Below are positions 40,444-53,883 of a DNA stretch of 64,000 bases, one piece after another. Each line of letters opens with the position of its first letter. Position 1 is the stretch's first letter. This stretch comes from Amphibalanus amphitrite. Taxonomy: Eukaryota > Arthropoda > Thecostraca > Balanomorpha > Balanidae. A program made the position numbers and the translations under genes. The stretch spans positions 30,001 through 94,000 of the forward strand of contig NW_024882910.1 in assembly GCF_019059575.1 (NCBI RefSeq), in the 5' to 3' direction. Below the pieces are notes generated by a model. It worked only from the letters and a program-made list of their open reading frames with translations, ran no database searches and was not told where the DNA came from.

Positions 40444-43400
40444 GAAAAAGAAAAAAAAAACTATAAAAAAACTGGGCTCGAGAATACCTGCATGTTATAT
40501 TTTTGTTTTTCAAAATAATTTGTATCAATTCCAATAAGAAACTTTCGCTTGCACCACGCTCGCTTGTACGTACGTTCTCTTACACTACTCCGTTTCCGCC
40601 ATGTCCCGGTGGCGGTGCACCAGAAGCTCCACCGTCGCCTGGTGCGTGCACACAGTTTGGCCACGGCAGTGACGCTGCACATTCCGTGGTCTCAGCAGAT
40701 CGCCGACATAGCGGCGCTTTCGGAGGCCTGTCAGTCAGTGTGTTGGTCGAGCGTCGAGTCTGTCCCACGAGAGAAAGCGATGGGACAGCTACCGGATCTC
40801 GATGTTTCCCTTTCGTGATCGGTCTTCCATCTCATGGGGAAATCGTGTGTGTGGTGTGAGAAGTGAATGGTGAGACCTTATTCGGAAGCGTTATATTTTA
40901 ATTATGAAAGTTGAGAAGACCAGTCTCTTTACGGAAAGGTGGAAGTCTTTAATGTCCTCACCTTTGAAACACATCACGTATCACCATCTAACTTTTCCAA
41001 TATCGTGGCTGGGCGTGTGTAGATACGTGCACCGTTTCTAGTTTCACCGCCGGATTCGGGACTGTCTCATCGCCCCCGTCAGCAGTGGGCGAACAAACTC
41101 ACCGGCACGACACCGGGCCGAGAAACCCGACCCTGCGGCGTGGGTGGCTCTCCGTGCTGACCTGGCTGCCGTGATACCGCACAGAGTCAGCGACACTGCC
41201 GGTTTATTCGAGTCGTTATGTCTCCTCACAGCCACTAAAAAGGACATGAAAGTGTCATGCTCAGCCCCAGGCTCTGGCCAGGTCTTTGTGTGAGCGAGGT
41301 GGGCGGTAGGCCATCGGTTAGAGTGGGAGAGGGCATGTGACGCGTATCACAATGTTATGACATGTCTAAAGGGGGATTACTGCGGTGTGTTTACAAACTC
41401 CTTGTTGGCAAGATCGTCATAAACCCACGCATAAGGCACGCATTTTGGTTTTATGGTCGTCAGCAACACTACGCTCTTGACGTTTGTTGTAATCAACAAA
41501 GCAAACTAACCCCATTTCTGCCTTTACTACCAGTTTTAATCAAAAACAAATCAAGAACCTTCTTTCTGGAACAAGCGCGCAACCAATCCAAGAACACAGT
41601 AGGCTGGACACAGCGCAGTACAGACAGACACAGCGCAGGTGAGACAAAAGTGGCTCAGCCGGGTCGTGGCGTGCGGTAGCTCTCTCACGGTCCAGGTAAA
41701 CGCCGGCCAGCATGAGATATTGGAAAGTGGTCTCTCACGCCGGCGCTATCTCTCTCACCGGGCAAGTGCCCTGCCGTGGCCGGCGCCCGGCGCGGCGGTC
41801 AGCGGCGGCGGTCAGCGCGTGCTGGGGGCAGGCTGGCGGGGCCAAGTGTCAGAGGTGGGCATAATAAGTGGACCCACGCACGCGTGTGTCCCTGCTTCAG
41901 CGCCACAGCACTGCGTTGGTGTTGACAATTACGCGTCGCGCCTGAGCCTGACGTGTCAGTAGGCATGCTCCGGTGAGTAATCGACCGCCTCCCATCGGCG
42001 TTCAGTGCCCCGGTGGTGTTAAAAATCTTAATTGTCCCCACGACATGATGACCGAAGGTCACGCCTGACCACAGAGATAAAATATGCGACGAGAAGACCG
42101 ATTATCGTATTCAAATAGCACTGCGAACGTGACAATGCCATTACAGTGGCTGCGTTATAAAAATGGCATGTGATAACGCGGTTGTTTGAAGCTGGGCTTT
42201 GATTTGAACTTAACAAACCGCACCACTAAGTGCTCGCGCTCTGGTCGATCCGCAAAGATATCGAACTCAGCGTGGACACACGCTGGTTGCTGGACGGTTT
42301 CGCTTTGGGGATGTCGGACGAGATAAAAGACGTTCCCCGGCGCTGTCGCTGTAGGCCTTTTGTTGTCAAACCGCGAAGCGTTATCGAAATGGAACTCTTG
42401 GATCCGGCCGCGGTCTGTGAATGGTGAGAAGAATGGATATCTTCTCACGGTTCATCGCCGCACTTTGTTTACTATCCAGAATAGATCGCATAGTTTAGCC
42501 CGGGACACCTCATGCATATAGGCGAGGCCCGTCCAAAATGACATTTTGTGGTGCGTTCGTGTTTTAAGGAGGGATCGTTTAAAAAGGAAACACGTTCTGC
42601 CTATCTACTACGCCCATCGCATGCCAAAGAAACGGAACACCGCAATTAGGCGTGATGTGGGAATAGTGGTGGAGGAAACTATAGTAGCGTCGTTTCACGT
42701 TAATCAGAGGTTTAACGCTTGCACAGAGTAGCACGCACGACTGGGTTTAAGGGCATGCTTTGACTATAACGCCGTAAGTTCCTGATTATCGCCTGTACTC
42801 GCTGTTTTAGTGATATAAGAACACCTACGCCTATATCGCTCTCATTACCTTTTATGATAGAAAAGGGAACTTTGACCTTACTTTCTCTGAAGATATTTTC
42901 GTTTTGATTTACCTACGTCACAGCGTGTGCATTCAATAGCTATGTAAGTCGTGAAGTTTTGCACAATCCACGCCACTCTGGAGGCTGGGCCTGTTAATGG
43001 CTTGTTGTTAGCGCCTGTCGGCATTTATCGGCGACGAGGAAAGTTTCACTCGTTCGGCGTGCATGTCTGCCGCCTTTAGAGTGGGCGGGTCACACGTCAC
43101 CGTGGGCTCTATACTCGGTGCTGTGTGCTGATAGGGTCACACCTTCCCCTGACAGCTCGGGGTGCGGGGCCGGGAGGGTGCGGGGTGCGGGTCCGAGCAC
43201 CGAGTGCCAGCCTGTCGTGCCGCGCGCCGATTCTCCTCTGGGCGCGGTGATAACGACCTCGCCAGCGTCCCCTCGTGACCCGGTCGTGCCTTCATGTCCG
43301 TCGTCCCTTCACACGGCGGTTCGGCACGCCAGCGAAAGGCGATAGCGAGGCGCGGCCGGTCGCTCTCCGGCCGTGAGAGATCCCGAGCACGGCCGGCCCG

Positions 43401-46400
43401 GCACGGCGCGGCACGCCCGGTCCGACCCGTGCACGGCCGGGTCGTGACCCCGGTCTCGCCGCTCGTGATTAGTGTCGGCTCCCCGGCGTGTTGCAGCCGG
43501 AGCGCTGCGTTGGTGGCGCCCGGTGGGTGCTCCAAACGATCTCCAGCACCGCCTCTGGAGCGGCCCCACTGCCACCGAACCTCACCGACTAAGCCACCGG
43601 ACAGACAGTGGATCGTTCACCACACCTTCCTACCGCCTCTTTTCGCGTCCAGTGACGCAGCGTTCACTCCCGGAGTGACGGCGAGTGTGACTATCGACAC
43701 CGTGAAGTGATCGTGTCTCTTTTCATGACCGGACCGGAGACGATCGGGCACACACAGCGCGAAGAGCGGCGTCGTGTCGGACGCACCGTGGTTTCCGCGA
43801 TGTCGTGACACTACAGTGGCATTATACCGCTGCTGCACCGTTCAGGCGTAGGAGGCAAGTCATCGTGTAAAAACGGTGGCCGATTACCAGAGCGATGTTC
43901 GTGATTTGGTCAGTTTGAACTGTGCTGGACATCGTTTCCCTGTTAGCAAACGCAGGTCTGATTAGAATTAAGCGTGTCATCTTTTCTGGCGATGTTTTGG
44001 TTGGCCAGTTTCCTCCGCTTTTGTGCGGAGCGAGCGCGGAAGTTTCCTGGTAACGACTGCAGCCGATTATAAAGAGGGAGGATACTGGACGATCTGATGC
44101 GCTTTTAGTGGTTTATCTGCTTTTTGGATCATGATCACTGAAACCGTGCCGATATATCATCACTGCAGCGTTTCTCCTTATTGTGAAGGACAAATGCTCA
44201 CTTCCCGGTCACTCGGGAGGATTAGATTTTACGCTCAGCAATCAATCCTCACTGCAGTGCAGGGCAGGCTGACATCAAACAAGACGGCTTGTCCTGTACA
44301 GTGCACAGCTCATTAGGTTCTGCTTTGATTACCTGATTCTCTTTTTATTTACATGATAGTCCGCTTGCGACCAATGAGTCACAATAATAACGGCATCACT
44401 GCATGTTCAGTTTAGCTCTGGCGACAGCTTGGAAGACTGAAGCTTGCGTAGATGTCACGATGCATTTATTTTGGTTTTAAGTACAAACGAGTTTTGATTT
44501 AATTGAGAATGTAATGTATCTGGAATAACGAGGAGATTTTGGAGGAAACTAACTCCCCACAACTATCAATTTTCGGGTTGTCAGGATAGTCTCAGCGTAA
44601 GATTTATCGAAAGTCATTCCCTAAATGATATTAACATGATTTATGTGGCATAACCCTTCCATTTGTCAGGCAAAGTTGTATCTTTTTGGGCTTTCTGTCC
44701 ATTTCCGAGAAGTCCGGCTGCTCGTTATTATTTATTTCCCATCTATTATCAAATTATCGCGTCGCTGTTCACAGTTCACGACCTTATTGGCGCCCCGTCC
44801 CCATCGCCCGACATCCTACCAAACAATTCATCAAAAGCCTCAGCACACATCATCACACATCAGAAATCGACATTCCTGTCCACACCCGAGCGGGCGATGG
44901 CACCGGACACGCACGCAACGGCGCGAGCGGCCCGGGTCGGCTGGGGTGGAGCCCGGGCCCGTCTCGTGTTCAGCTCGCGTCCTCATCAGATAAGGTGTCC
45001 GGCTCTGACCGGGCCGAATGCAAATACAGCGGACCCAGAGCCGTCGAAATACATCCCCGGGACGATTCTCATCCCAGGCGTGTGCCGAAGAGAGATCTGA
45101 GGGATCTTGGCAGAACGGGAAGAGAAGGAGAACGCCAAGGGCAGGGGGTATATGCGATGGACGAATAGCGAATGGGTGAACGGTGAGGGCAAATCTCATA
45201 GAACCTCGTCTTAATACTATTGCGCTGTACATGCCTAAAAAATCTAACTATGAAAATGAACGTAGCAGATGTTATGTAAGCTCTCACTTGTCCGCTACAA
45301 TTTTCATAGGCGGGAAACGTCTTCATTTTAGTTCACATGCGTGACGTTCCCATCAAAGTCGTGAGTTCTCTGACCTCACTAACACACGGCACGACTAATC
45401 TCTCTCTGAAATATGACAGGAATCTTCCCATAGTTTGTCAATAGCCATCTCCTTGCTTTCTTCGATCATCAAAATATCCATAACTGGGACACCTTCGATC
45501 CCATTTTTTGTTCCCATCATCTTGCCGCCGCATAGCGGAACAGGCAGTACACCTGCCTGGCTACCTTGTGGGACTCCCGGGATGCCTCAGCCGCCACCGT
45601 CATGCCTCAGCCCGCGTGCCCGGTCCTCGGTGGGATTCGAACCTCGCTAATCACCTGCTCACCTGAGGCACGCACTGGACGGCGCCGTCCAGTCGATCGA
45701 GCCAGACCACAGCGTTACACGGGCCGGGACCAGGGACCGAGACCAGACCAGACCAGACCAGACCAAGGCCGGACTGAGACCGGATCGGGGTGTTATACGG
45801 AACGCCAGTGAGAGACCACAGCGCCACACGGACTGAGAAGGGATCCAGACCATCGAGCGTTGGCAACACGGAAACGTGGTGACATCAAGTTGAGCAGTGA
45901 TCCAGGACGAGCCTGGGAGAATCTTGGACTGGTGTAGTTAGCAGTTATCGGTTGAGTTGATCCAGGACGCATAGTGTCTGGTCATCCGTGGTCCGTTACC
46001 GTTTCTTTTGAGAAAATTGCTAGGTAAACCTATATTTTAAATATTGGTCAATGGTCATCATTTTCGTTCCAGTCTTTGCACGATTTTATTGTTACATACC
46101 TTTGGAAATGGTATCGACTCGAGGTAAACACACGATTAATAAAACTCAACATGCCCTACCATCTCCAACGCCACGTTCTCTGCAGACTATGTAGGTAGTT
46201 GGCTCTAGCAGCGTAAAACGCGCCGCGCCTTACCCGAATCTATTGCTGTACTTTTCTAACAGAAGCGTCTGCGGATCAACTGAACCGGACCAGTTGGCCA
46301 CCGGGTCTGCCGGCGATCTTCACTGCCTGGAAACCAGCCTCCTGTCAATTAGGAGCGATAGGGATCGGCGGCGGGTGACGGACGGCCGCAGCGGCGGACC

Positions 46401-49400
46401 GGGCTGCCGTCCGCGCGGTGTTCGACAGTGGAACTCAAGCGGCTAGTCGCGCCCCACGCGCGCCGTGGAGAGGGAAAGGGCAAGGTCCAGTTGTGGTGGT
46501 ATTTGTGGGTTTTGGGTATTCTTGGTGCGTGGAATTTCTGACCTTTTAATCGGTTATTTGATACCTGAGCTTGCTTCTGATTTGAGAGCTTTTAATCACG
46601 GACTATACCTCAGCTATGTCGCCAAGCCCTTGTTTCGAGGCAGGCGCTTGAGAGTGAGCTGATGAGGCATTTGTGGGAAGTCTCTTCACAAAAGGGCATA
46701 GTTCACTTAGGTATTCGACTACTTTGCATTCTTGTGTCTGGACATTTTCATTCGAAGCATTTGGTGAGTCTTGAATATGCAATATGCATGTATGCATCCG
46801 TGTTGCTTCATTAACAGCTACCTTATAATGTCTTGTGGAATGCTTTTAGGGGTGCTGGTTGAAAACATCCCGTGGAAACAGGTTTGCTTCGTGATATCAC
46901 AACTTCACCATTGCACTGACGCTTTGTCAGTTTAGAGGTGAACAGCCGGAACATAGTTCGAGAAATGTGTCGGTACACGGGACTTCGACCAGGAACGTTG
47001 TATCCCTCGTGATACTCAATCCTGAATCCTGACCTAAGTACTTAGTTTTCTGATTTCGTCGAAATACACCTGTGTGTTTTTGCTCGTTTCCATCCTACCT
47101 TCCGCTGCGCCTTCTTTATAGCGATGTAAACTGGAAACTTCCATAGCACCATAACTCGTCTCTAATTAATAACAGCAGCGGTGCCCGCCTCCCGATGTAT
47201 AGTAGCCTGCTGCTACCAGCTCGGAGCAGAGTGAGGCAGGCCCGGTCCCTTCCACCCTCCGTGACCACCTTCCCTCGATTGGACGGGGCCCGCGATGCCC
47301 TATTACCCGCCCTCCTCCGCGATTAGCCGCCGCCGTCCGAGAGCGCCCGCTCGGCCTGCCGGCTTATTATCGCGTTTTTGCTGTGCGCGCCGCGGCTAAT
47401 CTCCGTGTAGGTGTGCGCAGCTCGTCCCCAATCGTGTCCGTTCGACCGAGCCGGTCACGAGCCCTGCCCGGTTGGTCAGCGCGCGGCGCGTGGCACGCGG
47501 GCCGCGCGGCGCTCGCACACCGCCCGAGATGTCATTCCGATGGCGTCAGTCGGTGAAGTTTGTCCACGGCTGAATGGAGGCGCGGTGTGGCCCACCCGGG
47601 CGCTGTGGAGTCCTCAGAAGGAGTGCTCCGTCAGGATCAGAGTGGGCGGAACGCCGACTCTGAGCTGAGGCGGGTGTGCCCTAACTGGGCACACACACAC
47701 AGGGTGTTGGGGTGACTACCGCGACTGACCCCGTCACAGAGCGGAGACGGGCATTCGAGCTCGCGGCACGCCGTCACTGTGTGGAGGGCGGCGGCAGGGT
47801 GACAGAAGCCTGACAGATGACACGGCCAGAGAGCCTATAATCGCCGGCCGTCTGCAGAAGTGACGGGGACAGAACGGGACACGCGACCGAGCTTCATCAC
47901 ACATTACCATCTGCCGCCGCCGCCTGCCACACATTCAGCGAGAGATGTGGGCTTTATGAGCTATCAAAGCATCCACTGATACAGAGACATTCAGTATGTG
48001 AGGGCTCTCTGAACGCTGCACGCCCTTACTGGGAGGGTTCCACTGAATTGGGAGGCCGGAGCGGTGGGGTGCCTGAATGAGGATATGTTGGACTCGGAGG
48101 GGCCGGCTGTTGTTTGCGGTTATAGCGGTTGCATTGTGCATATGCAGCATATTTTGCATAGTAAAACATAACTTTTTAGCGTTGAACAAGTTGAAACATA
48201 ATGTAAAGACGTGAAAAGATTTATGTAAATCGTATAAGAGTATTGAGGCACACCGAGGTATTCAATTCTGCTCGAATGTCTTCTAAAAAAGTTTTCATCT
48301 GAGCTTAGTTCCTGAAGCTAATGCAACAACCAGTCTTATGCAATATGCAGCGCTGAAGCATTTCAATGACCCTATTTTTTGTGATTTTTTTCTGATAACT
48401 TTCTAACTGATTTGAAAGAGTCTGATTGTGTGGTCCAGCTACCCAACTTAATTTTTAAAACCAACCTCATCGTTGGGTGTTTTACATAATTGCATCTACC
48501 ACCTCCAAGTAACTCACTCAACATTTCCATTCACCATCCCTGACAGACAATAAAGTCATTTTCTGCTGTCGACAAGCCGTAACCTTGGTATACCCATCTC
48601 AAACAGTGCTACCACCCGGAGATCCTCTCGTCTCACCACGCACAGAGAACTGAGGAGCGTACAGAAGCGGGTCTCTGATACCATCGGCTGACATTGAGCT
48701 GTTGGTAACTGCGTTACGCGTCCGGCGGCAGAACTGGTCCGCAGTACGCCGCAGACTGCTGATAACGCAGCGCAACTAGTGCGCCGGGCGCTCAGGGAGT
48801 CGCATCGCGGCCAGACCATCCGTGAGATACACAACCCTGTCTGCAACTGGTTCAGCTAATTATACAGACCAAAGAGCTTATCTGTGGTGTCTGGGGACCA
48901 CTCAGCTCACAACTGGAGTTTACTGAAGTTGGAACAAGGCAGCAAAAAGTGGTTCCAGAAATACTGACGTTCATCCCTTGTTTACACAGTGCAAATAGTT
49001 TTTTTGTTTTCTCTCTAGTCAACCCATTGTCCGCGTAAATCTTCCACTTTTTTTTGCACAAGCTAATGAAAACATAGCCTCACCTCAGATTACGATGTCC
49101 TTGAACAGTCATTGCCCACTCGTGTTGGGTGAGGTACTGCGGCTGCCGGATGTCTCTCTATTTCATCGGCCGCCAATGAGGTCGGCCTTCGTCGTCTCCT
49201 CTACCCCAGGCCCATGATCCTCGCTCGGCTCTGCTGCAGCCGGCTCCGTCTGCGGTCCACGAGATGAGTCTCGCCGGCTCTCCGCCTGCCACCTGTCACC
49301 TCCCCGGGACCCGGGGCGCCGGCTGCGGCATCCCGGCGAGCCTGGGAAAACGGAACTCGGACCACTCCGAAGAACGGAGCGGGAAGAAACGAGCGACCAG

Positions 49401-51729
49401 CAGCGGGGCCACTCGACGAGATGGTGCAGCGGCAATAAAACGGGACGTGAATGTGCATCAACACTCGGAAAAGACAGAGCAATAGGTGTAGGGAAATTGG
49501 CAAGACGTGATTGATAATTGGGACAAACATGCTCGTTATTTGCAACCGTGAAGTTCGAACATGAATTCAAGTAACGACAGGGATGGGAATGCCATGGGAA
49601 TCGGAGCAATAACATCCGATGGATTTGGCTGTTATGGATCTAGAGAAACAATAAAATAAAAGTAAGGCAACAAAAAACAGCACATGTTTCCTGTGCGACA
49701 TCGATATCACCGATTCTAATGGGTATCGCTCGCCGGTGTCGTGCAAACACCTAGCTGTAGCCAGATGTTTGATATCCTAGAATCATTGATAAGAGTCGTG
49801 CTTATTTCGGGGCAGAGACAATGAATGAACGTCTCTACAAGTGGACCTTGTGCAGCCTTCTGTCTGACACGAGCAAGTGTGTGAACGGGAGCGCTCACCT
49901 CTTCAGTCGCATGGCTGAGCACTCTCAATGCTGCCCATCCGCTGACTTCTCCCGCTAATTTCAACGTCATCTTCCCCCTCGAATTCCTCTCAGGATGCCG
50001 GAGACGCGATCTCAATGTCGCCGCTCGGACACGATCCCAGTAGGTACGTCATCGCCGGTTATTGTTGATGTTCGGTGGGCCGAGGCAGAGACAATGGCAG
50101 TATAGTCATTAGCTGGATACAGGCAGCCACCCACTCGGAGGAACGGACGCGCCGTCATCGGTGATCACCCCGGGTTGAGGTAGGGGATGGGTCAGATTGC
50201 AGAGGCTTGACCTCATGCTGAAAGGGCTGAAGGCTGGTGTAACGCAATAGTTTTTTTTTAAGGTGGTCAGTGGTCACTGTTTAGCTCCAGATATCTGAAC
50301 TAAGCTGGAAAGCAAGCACTCACTTGGCATTAAAGCGTATATAGCTGTACGATGCCGGACAATGTCATACAAAGAGTCGCCCAGGCCGATCGTGAGATCA
50401 GAGATGCATGTAACAGGGGCTAATGGTGGCTGATGCAGGTTTCCGCGGAGGGCAGCCGTTGACTAGTGTCTCCTGCTGGCTGCAGGTCGTATAGTGAAAC
50501 CTAACGGAATGCGGCTTACACTAGCTCCGGCTGTCCTAACACTGCGGCTGACAGGTTTATAGTCACGTATTTTTAGGCATTGCTCAGAAATGTAGTATGA
50601 CATATCTTGTATCACCGGCCCCTTTACATTTGCTCGTGTTTTTGAACGGCGTGCTTTCAACGATGCTATTGAAATTACGAGCTGCTGCCTGCTAGTGTTT
50701 GAAAAAAATGTTAACGATGGATCTGCAGGCATGTTTCAGGTGTCTGTATTCATTTTTTATACTTCTATCAATGATGTATTCACGTTTTTTATATGCATGT
50801 GTTTCTGCGCCTAAAATACCCTCTCCTATCACACAGAAAACTTGTTATATGCCTTCAAAGATTTTGTCACAGCACCCACAAGCACTTTTCTTCGCCTCCC
50901 GTTTATCCTGTAGCTGCATTATCACACTCACCCTGCATAAGGCTGTCATCCGAGGTCACTGTTAAGCACCGTGGAAATTGGCCCACTGCGCGCGGGGACA
51001 ATCAACTGGCCACGTTCGCTACCGCCCCCGGCCTGGAAGGCGCCTTGACGTGATTCCCATACCACTATCCGTGAATAATTAGCCTCAGATCGGCCTGTTG
51101 GGCAAGTGGGTGGGCTTGACACAGACAGTGGACGCCGTAAGTGATTCCCTTTAGCCGTTTCTGCCCACGGTATGTCTTATTCCCAGCATTTTGTTTTTAT
51201 TCATGCTGCATGCTGATTGTTGAGCAAGCATTAGTGGTTTGGTGGTAACATTGAATGAAAAACGCCAATGTATGCTTTGGCCTTATTCAGACCTAACAAG
51301 TATGTACTCAATGTAGCCTTTGTGAATCATGTGTAAGCAATTGCGAACTATAAATATTGCTGTAAAACATTATTTTAATGTTAACGACTAAAATGTATGC
51401 TTAATGGTGTTTTGCAGTTTTATTTTCTGAAGTGAAACCCAATTTGGCCCAAGCAAGGCCTTTACTTTGAAATAATGTTGAAATGGTCCATGCGTGTCTA
51501 AACTCAGTTAACCCTATAAATGTAATCGTATGAGCCTTTAGCCTTCTCTTTTGGGTGTTCTCAGCGCAATTGCCATGCGGTAATTTCCATCGATTATGTA
51601 CCATCTCGCTCAGCGGGCCGGGGCGCGGTTGCATGGTCCAGGACCGTCTCACGGTAAATTGGGTGGTTCCGGCGGCTGGCCGTATACAATACAGCCATCA
51701 GCAAAACACTGCGCTATGGCGCTGTATAA
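40444..51729. other. Long gene-poor stretch
   Basis: In about 11.3 kb I find no supportable gene, RNA gene or element ends. CpG-rich blocks lie near 43100-43700, 44880-45100, 47230-47620 and 49200-49400, with overlapping frames on both strands and no domain. TATAAAG near 44068, downstream of the first CpG block, is a possible but unsupported promoter. A pentanucleotide repeat at 45741-45765 is listed separately. A B-box-like GGTTCGAATCCC (minus strand, near 45635) may be a SINE relic. Unspliced exons without recognisable domains could be missed. Confidence 0.35.
45741..45765 (+). repeat. (GACCA)n microsatellite
   Basis: Five tandem copies of GACCA in a GC-rich context. Confidence 0.9.
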
Positions 51730-51762
51730 TGACGTCACACTGTCCCGCTGCCTGTGACGTCA
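51730..51762. promoter_or_regulatory. Pair of CRE palindromes
   Basis: TGACGTCA at 51730-51737 and 51755-51762, 25 bp apart start to start. It is the canonical CREB/ATF site. No gene start is recognised nearby, so function is unknown. Confidence 0.35.
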
Positions 51763-51985
51763 TTAGAGAGGGCGTAAGGTGACAGATGTACTAGTGTGAC
51801 GGTTTTTTATACGATTGTTTGCAACATTAGGGGTGGGTTTGGGTCCCCGACCGAAGTTTAGCATGCTAGAAGTTATACAGTACATATAAGGTCGTGTAAT
51901 GCGTGCGCGTGCGTAATTGACACTGGCTTAGCTCCTGCAATCTATTTTGCAATGGCCAGTGTTTGACCAAGGTCTTAAATCTCCA

Positions 51986-52072
51986 CAGAAGATGAGTGAC
52001 CTCACTGCGACAGACCTCACTGACCTCACTGACCTCACTCCACGGAAGATAAGTGACCTCACTGCGACAGAC
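51986..52072. promoter_or_regulatory. Cluster of direct TGACCT (AGGTCA) half-sites with duplicated flanks
   Basis: TGACCT occurs at 51997, 52021, 52030 and 52054, with AGACCT at 52012. The central three are spaced 9 bp, i.e. direct repeats with 3-bp spacers (DR3), the layout used by some nuclear-receptor dimers. The outer two sit in a 28-bp direct duplication (51986-52013 and 52045-52072), so the array grew by local duplication. Regulatory function is inference. Confidence 0.45.
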
Positions 52073-53034
52073 AATTTGAACATCCGGCGGCAACTAATGC
52101 CATCAACTAGAGCAACTAGAGCACCGACAGCGGTGATTGCAAAACGGCTGCAGCGATAATAGAGCAACGGTCATGATGAAACGCTCTGATGGAATGTCCC
52201 TGCTTAAACGGAGCCGCGGCCGATGCTAATTGTCCGTCTGATGGAAATGATTCGTATGTCCACTTACCGGCCAACATGCGATGCTTACGTCAGCTCAAGA
52301 GCATTGGTAACGACTGTTGACGACATAGCATGTGATCAATAGCCAATGTGGATAAAAGCCCGGTGGTTATGTCATGGAATGAATGCATGTAAGGTACGAA
52401 TATTGGCTATCAAAGTCCCATCTCTGTTGTTGAGTAGGTACTCGCGTAAAATAGTTGCGTAAAAATATTCAAAACTTGAAGCACTTGAACGACGATGTCG
52501 GACGTCGGTATAAGTCCGTTCCATTGATAGATACTCAATGAAATAAGCTACTGGAATTTACCAACACCAGCTACTAATGAAAAGAAACATTGTGATTTGG
52601 CAGATGCCAGTTTGTGGCTTGTGACCAGGTACCTAGTGAACGAAAGTTAGCGGCTATATGTGGTATTTTTAATGGGAGATCTCTAACCGCACAAAATGTC
52701 GTAGGCCATTTTTGACACGAAATTAAAATGCATGCCTGATATTAATATTTTGTAAAATAAGTGACCATAACATCAACCTAAGAAAGTTAAAAGCGGGTTT
52801 TCCAGACCATTGGCATTCTGTGAAGCTGTGAAGGTCAACTGATCGATTTACAACACGGAACCCGACCGAGTTGACGCGTCACAGCTTCTTACGGTTGAGA
52901 CCCTATTCTTGGAACGTCATAATCCTTCAAAGGCGTACATTGAGAACAGTTTGCGATGTAGCAGCGAGTGAAAATCCACCAATTTCGAGATACATTTACA
53001 ATGGTTGTGGATTTTTATTTTTTATACATGCGGA
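52073..53034. other. Unassigned stretch
   Basis: No gene or element ends recognised; mostly AT-rich. Confidence 0.4.
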
Positions 53035-53042
53035 TGTGCGAC

Positions 53043-53629
53043 CAGTGGCGCGTGAACCGGGGGGGGGGGGGCTAGCGGGGGCTGAGCCCCTCCAACTTTT
53101 CGGCTGGGGGGCTCATAATGTATTTGAGCCCCCCCCCCCCAGCTGGAGGAATCGAACTCGGAAATCTGCCAACATAATTTCATAGATTCATACATAGGGG
53201 CGGGAACCGGGGGAAGGGGCAGTGGGAGAAGCTTGCCCCCAAATTCTGCGGCCGCTGGGGCGGTGCCCCAGTACTTGTCATGAGGCTAAAAACCGTTGGG
53301 CAGCTTGTCCTCCCCAAATTAGGGGTTGTAGGTCACAAAGGAAGAAAGCATGTAAGTGAAAAATCCACCTCTTTCACTGGCTCGGCAACTCATTTGGCAG
53401 ATTAAAACCTTTATTCCAGGTCGCCAAAATGGTACTTTCTTCACCCAGCTGAGACGGAATACCTCAATTTTTTTGCAAATATGTTCCTTTTTTCGTTGAA
53501 AATGCCAAGGTCTGAAAAATAAGTGGCCTAAAACCGGTGAGAAAACTAGATTTTGGGGTACCCTTAGGTTGATCTCTATTATGGTTCAGCCTCCCCCCCC
53601 CCAGTCTGGAAGAAGTTCCCGCGCCACTG
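53043..53629 (+). mobile_element. hAT-like non-autonomous element (587 bp)
   Basis: The ends are CAGTGGCGCGTGAAC and the reverse complement of CAGTGGCGCGGGAAC. TGTGCGAC is duplicated exactly at 53035-53042 and 53630-53637 (8 bp). Long G and C runs lie just inside both ends. A second similar start (CATAGGGGCGGGAACCGGGG) at about 53193 suggests an internal duplication or a nested relative. The ends resemble those of the insertion at 21186-22686. No transposase is present. Confidence 0.88.
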
Positions 53630-53883
53630 TGTGCGACAATGAAGATCTTCCGCTTTCGGCGTGTGGGTCGACGGGCTTTATTGCTTTCTGTCTTTAAAGT
53701 CGCGCTGTGTATTTTTATGTACTATAGTATATATCATACAAAACAAAACTCAAAGGGAGAATAAGATAGTGTTCTTTGCTCATTGCTATTTTATTTGTGT
53801 TTATTATGTTCTCTAGTTAATTAGGTGCGCTCACTGTTCCCTGTGAATGAAATGTGCCACAATACGTAGTACGCAGCTCTCGT

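Noticed and set aside
44686-45168. 160-codon open frame in a CpG-rich block
   Set aside because: All frames are open there on both strands and none has a motif.
45600-45660. B-box-like GGTTCGAATCCC on the minus strand, possible tRNA or SINE
   Set aside because: The flanking stem does not pair, no clear A box lies at the right distance, and no second copy was found in the window.
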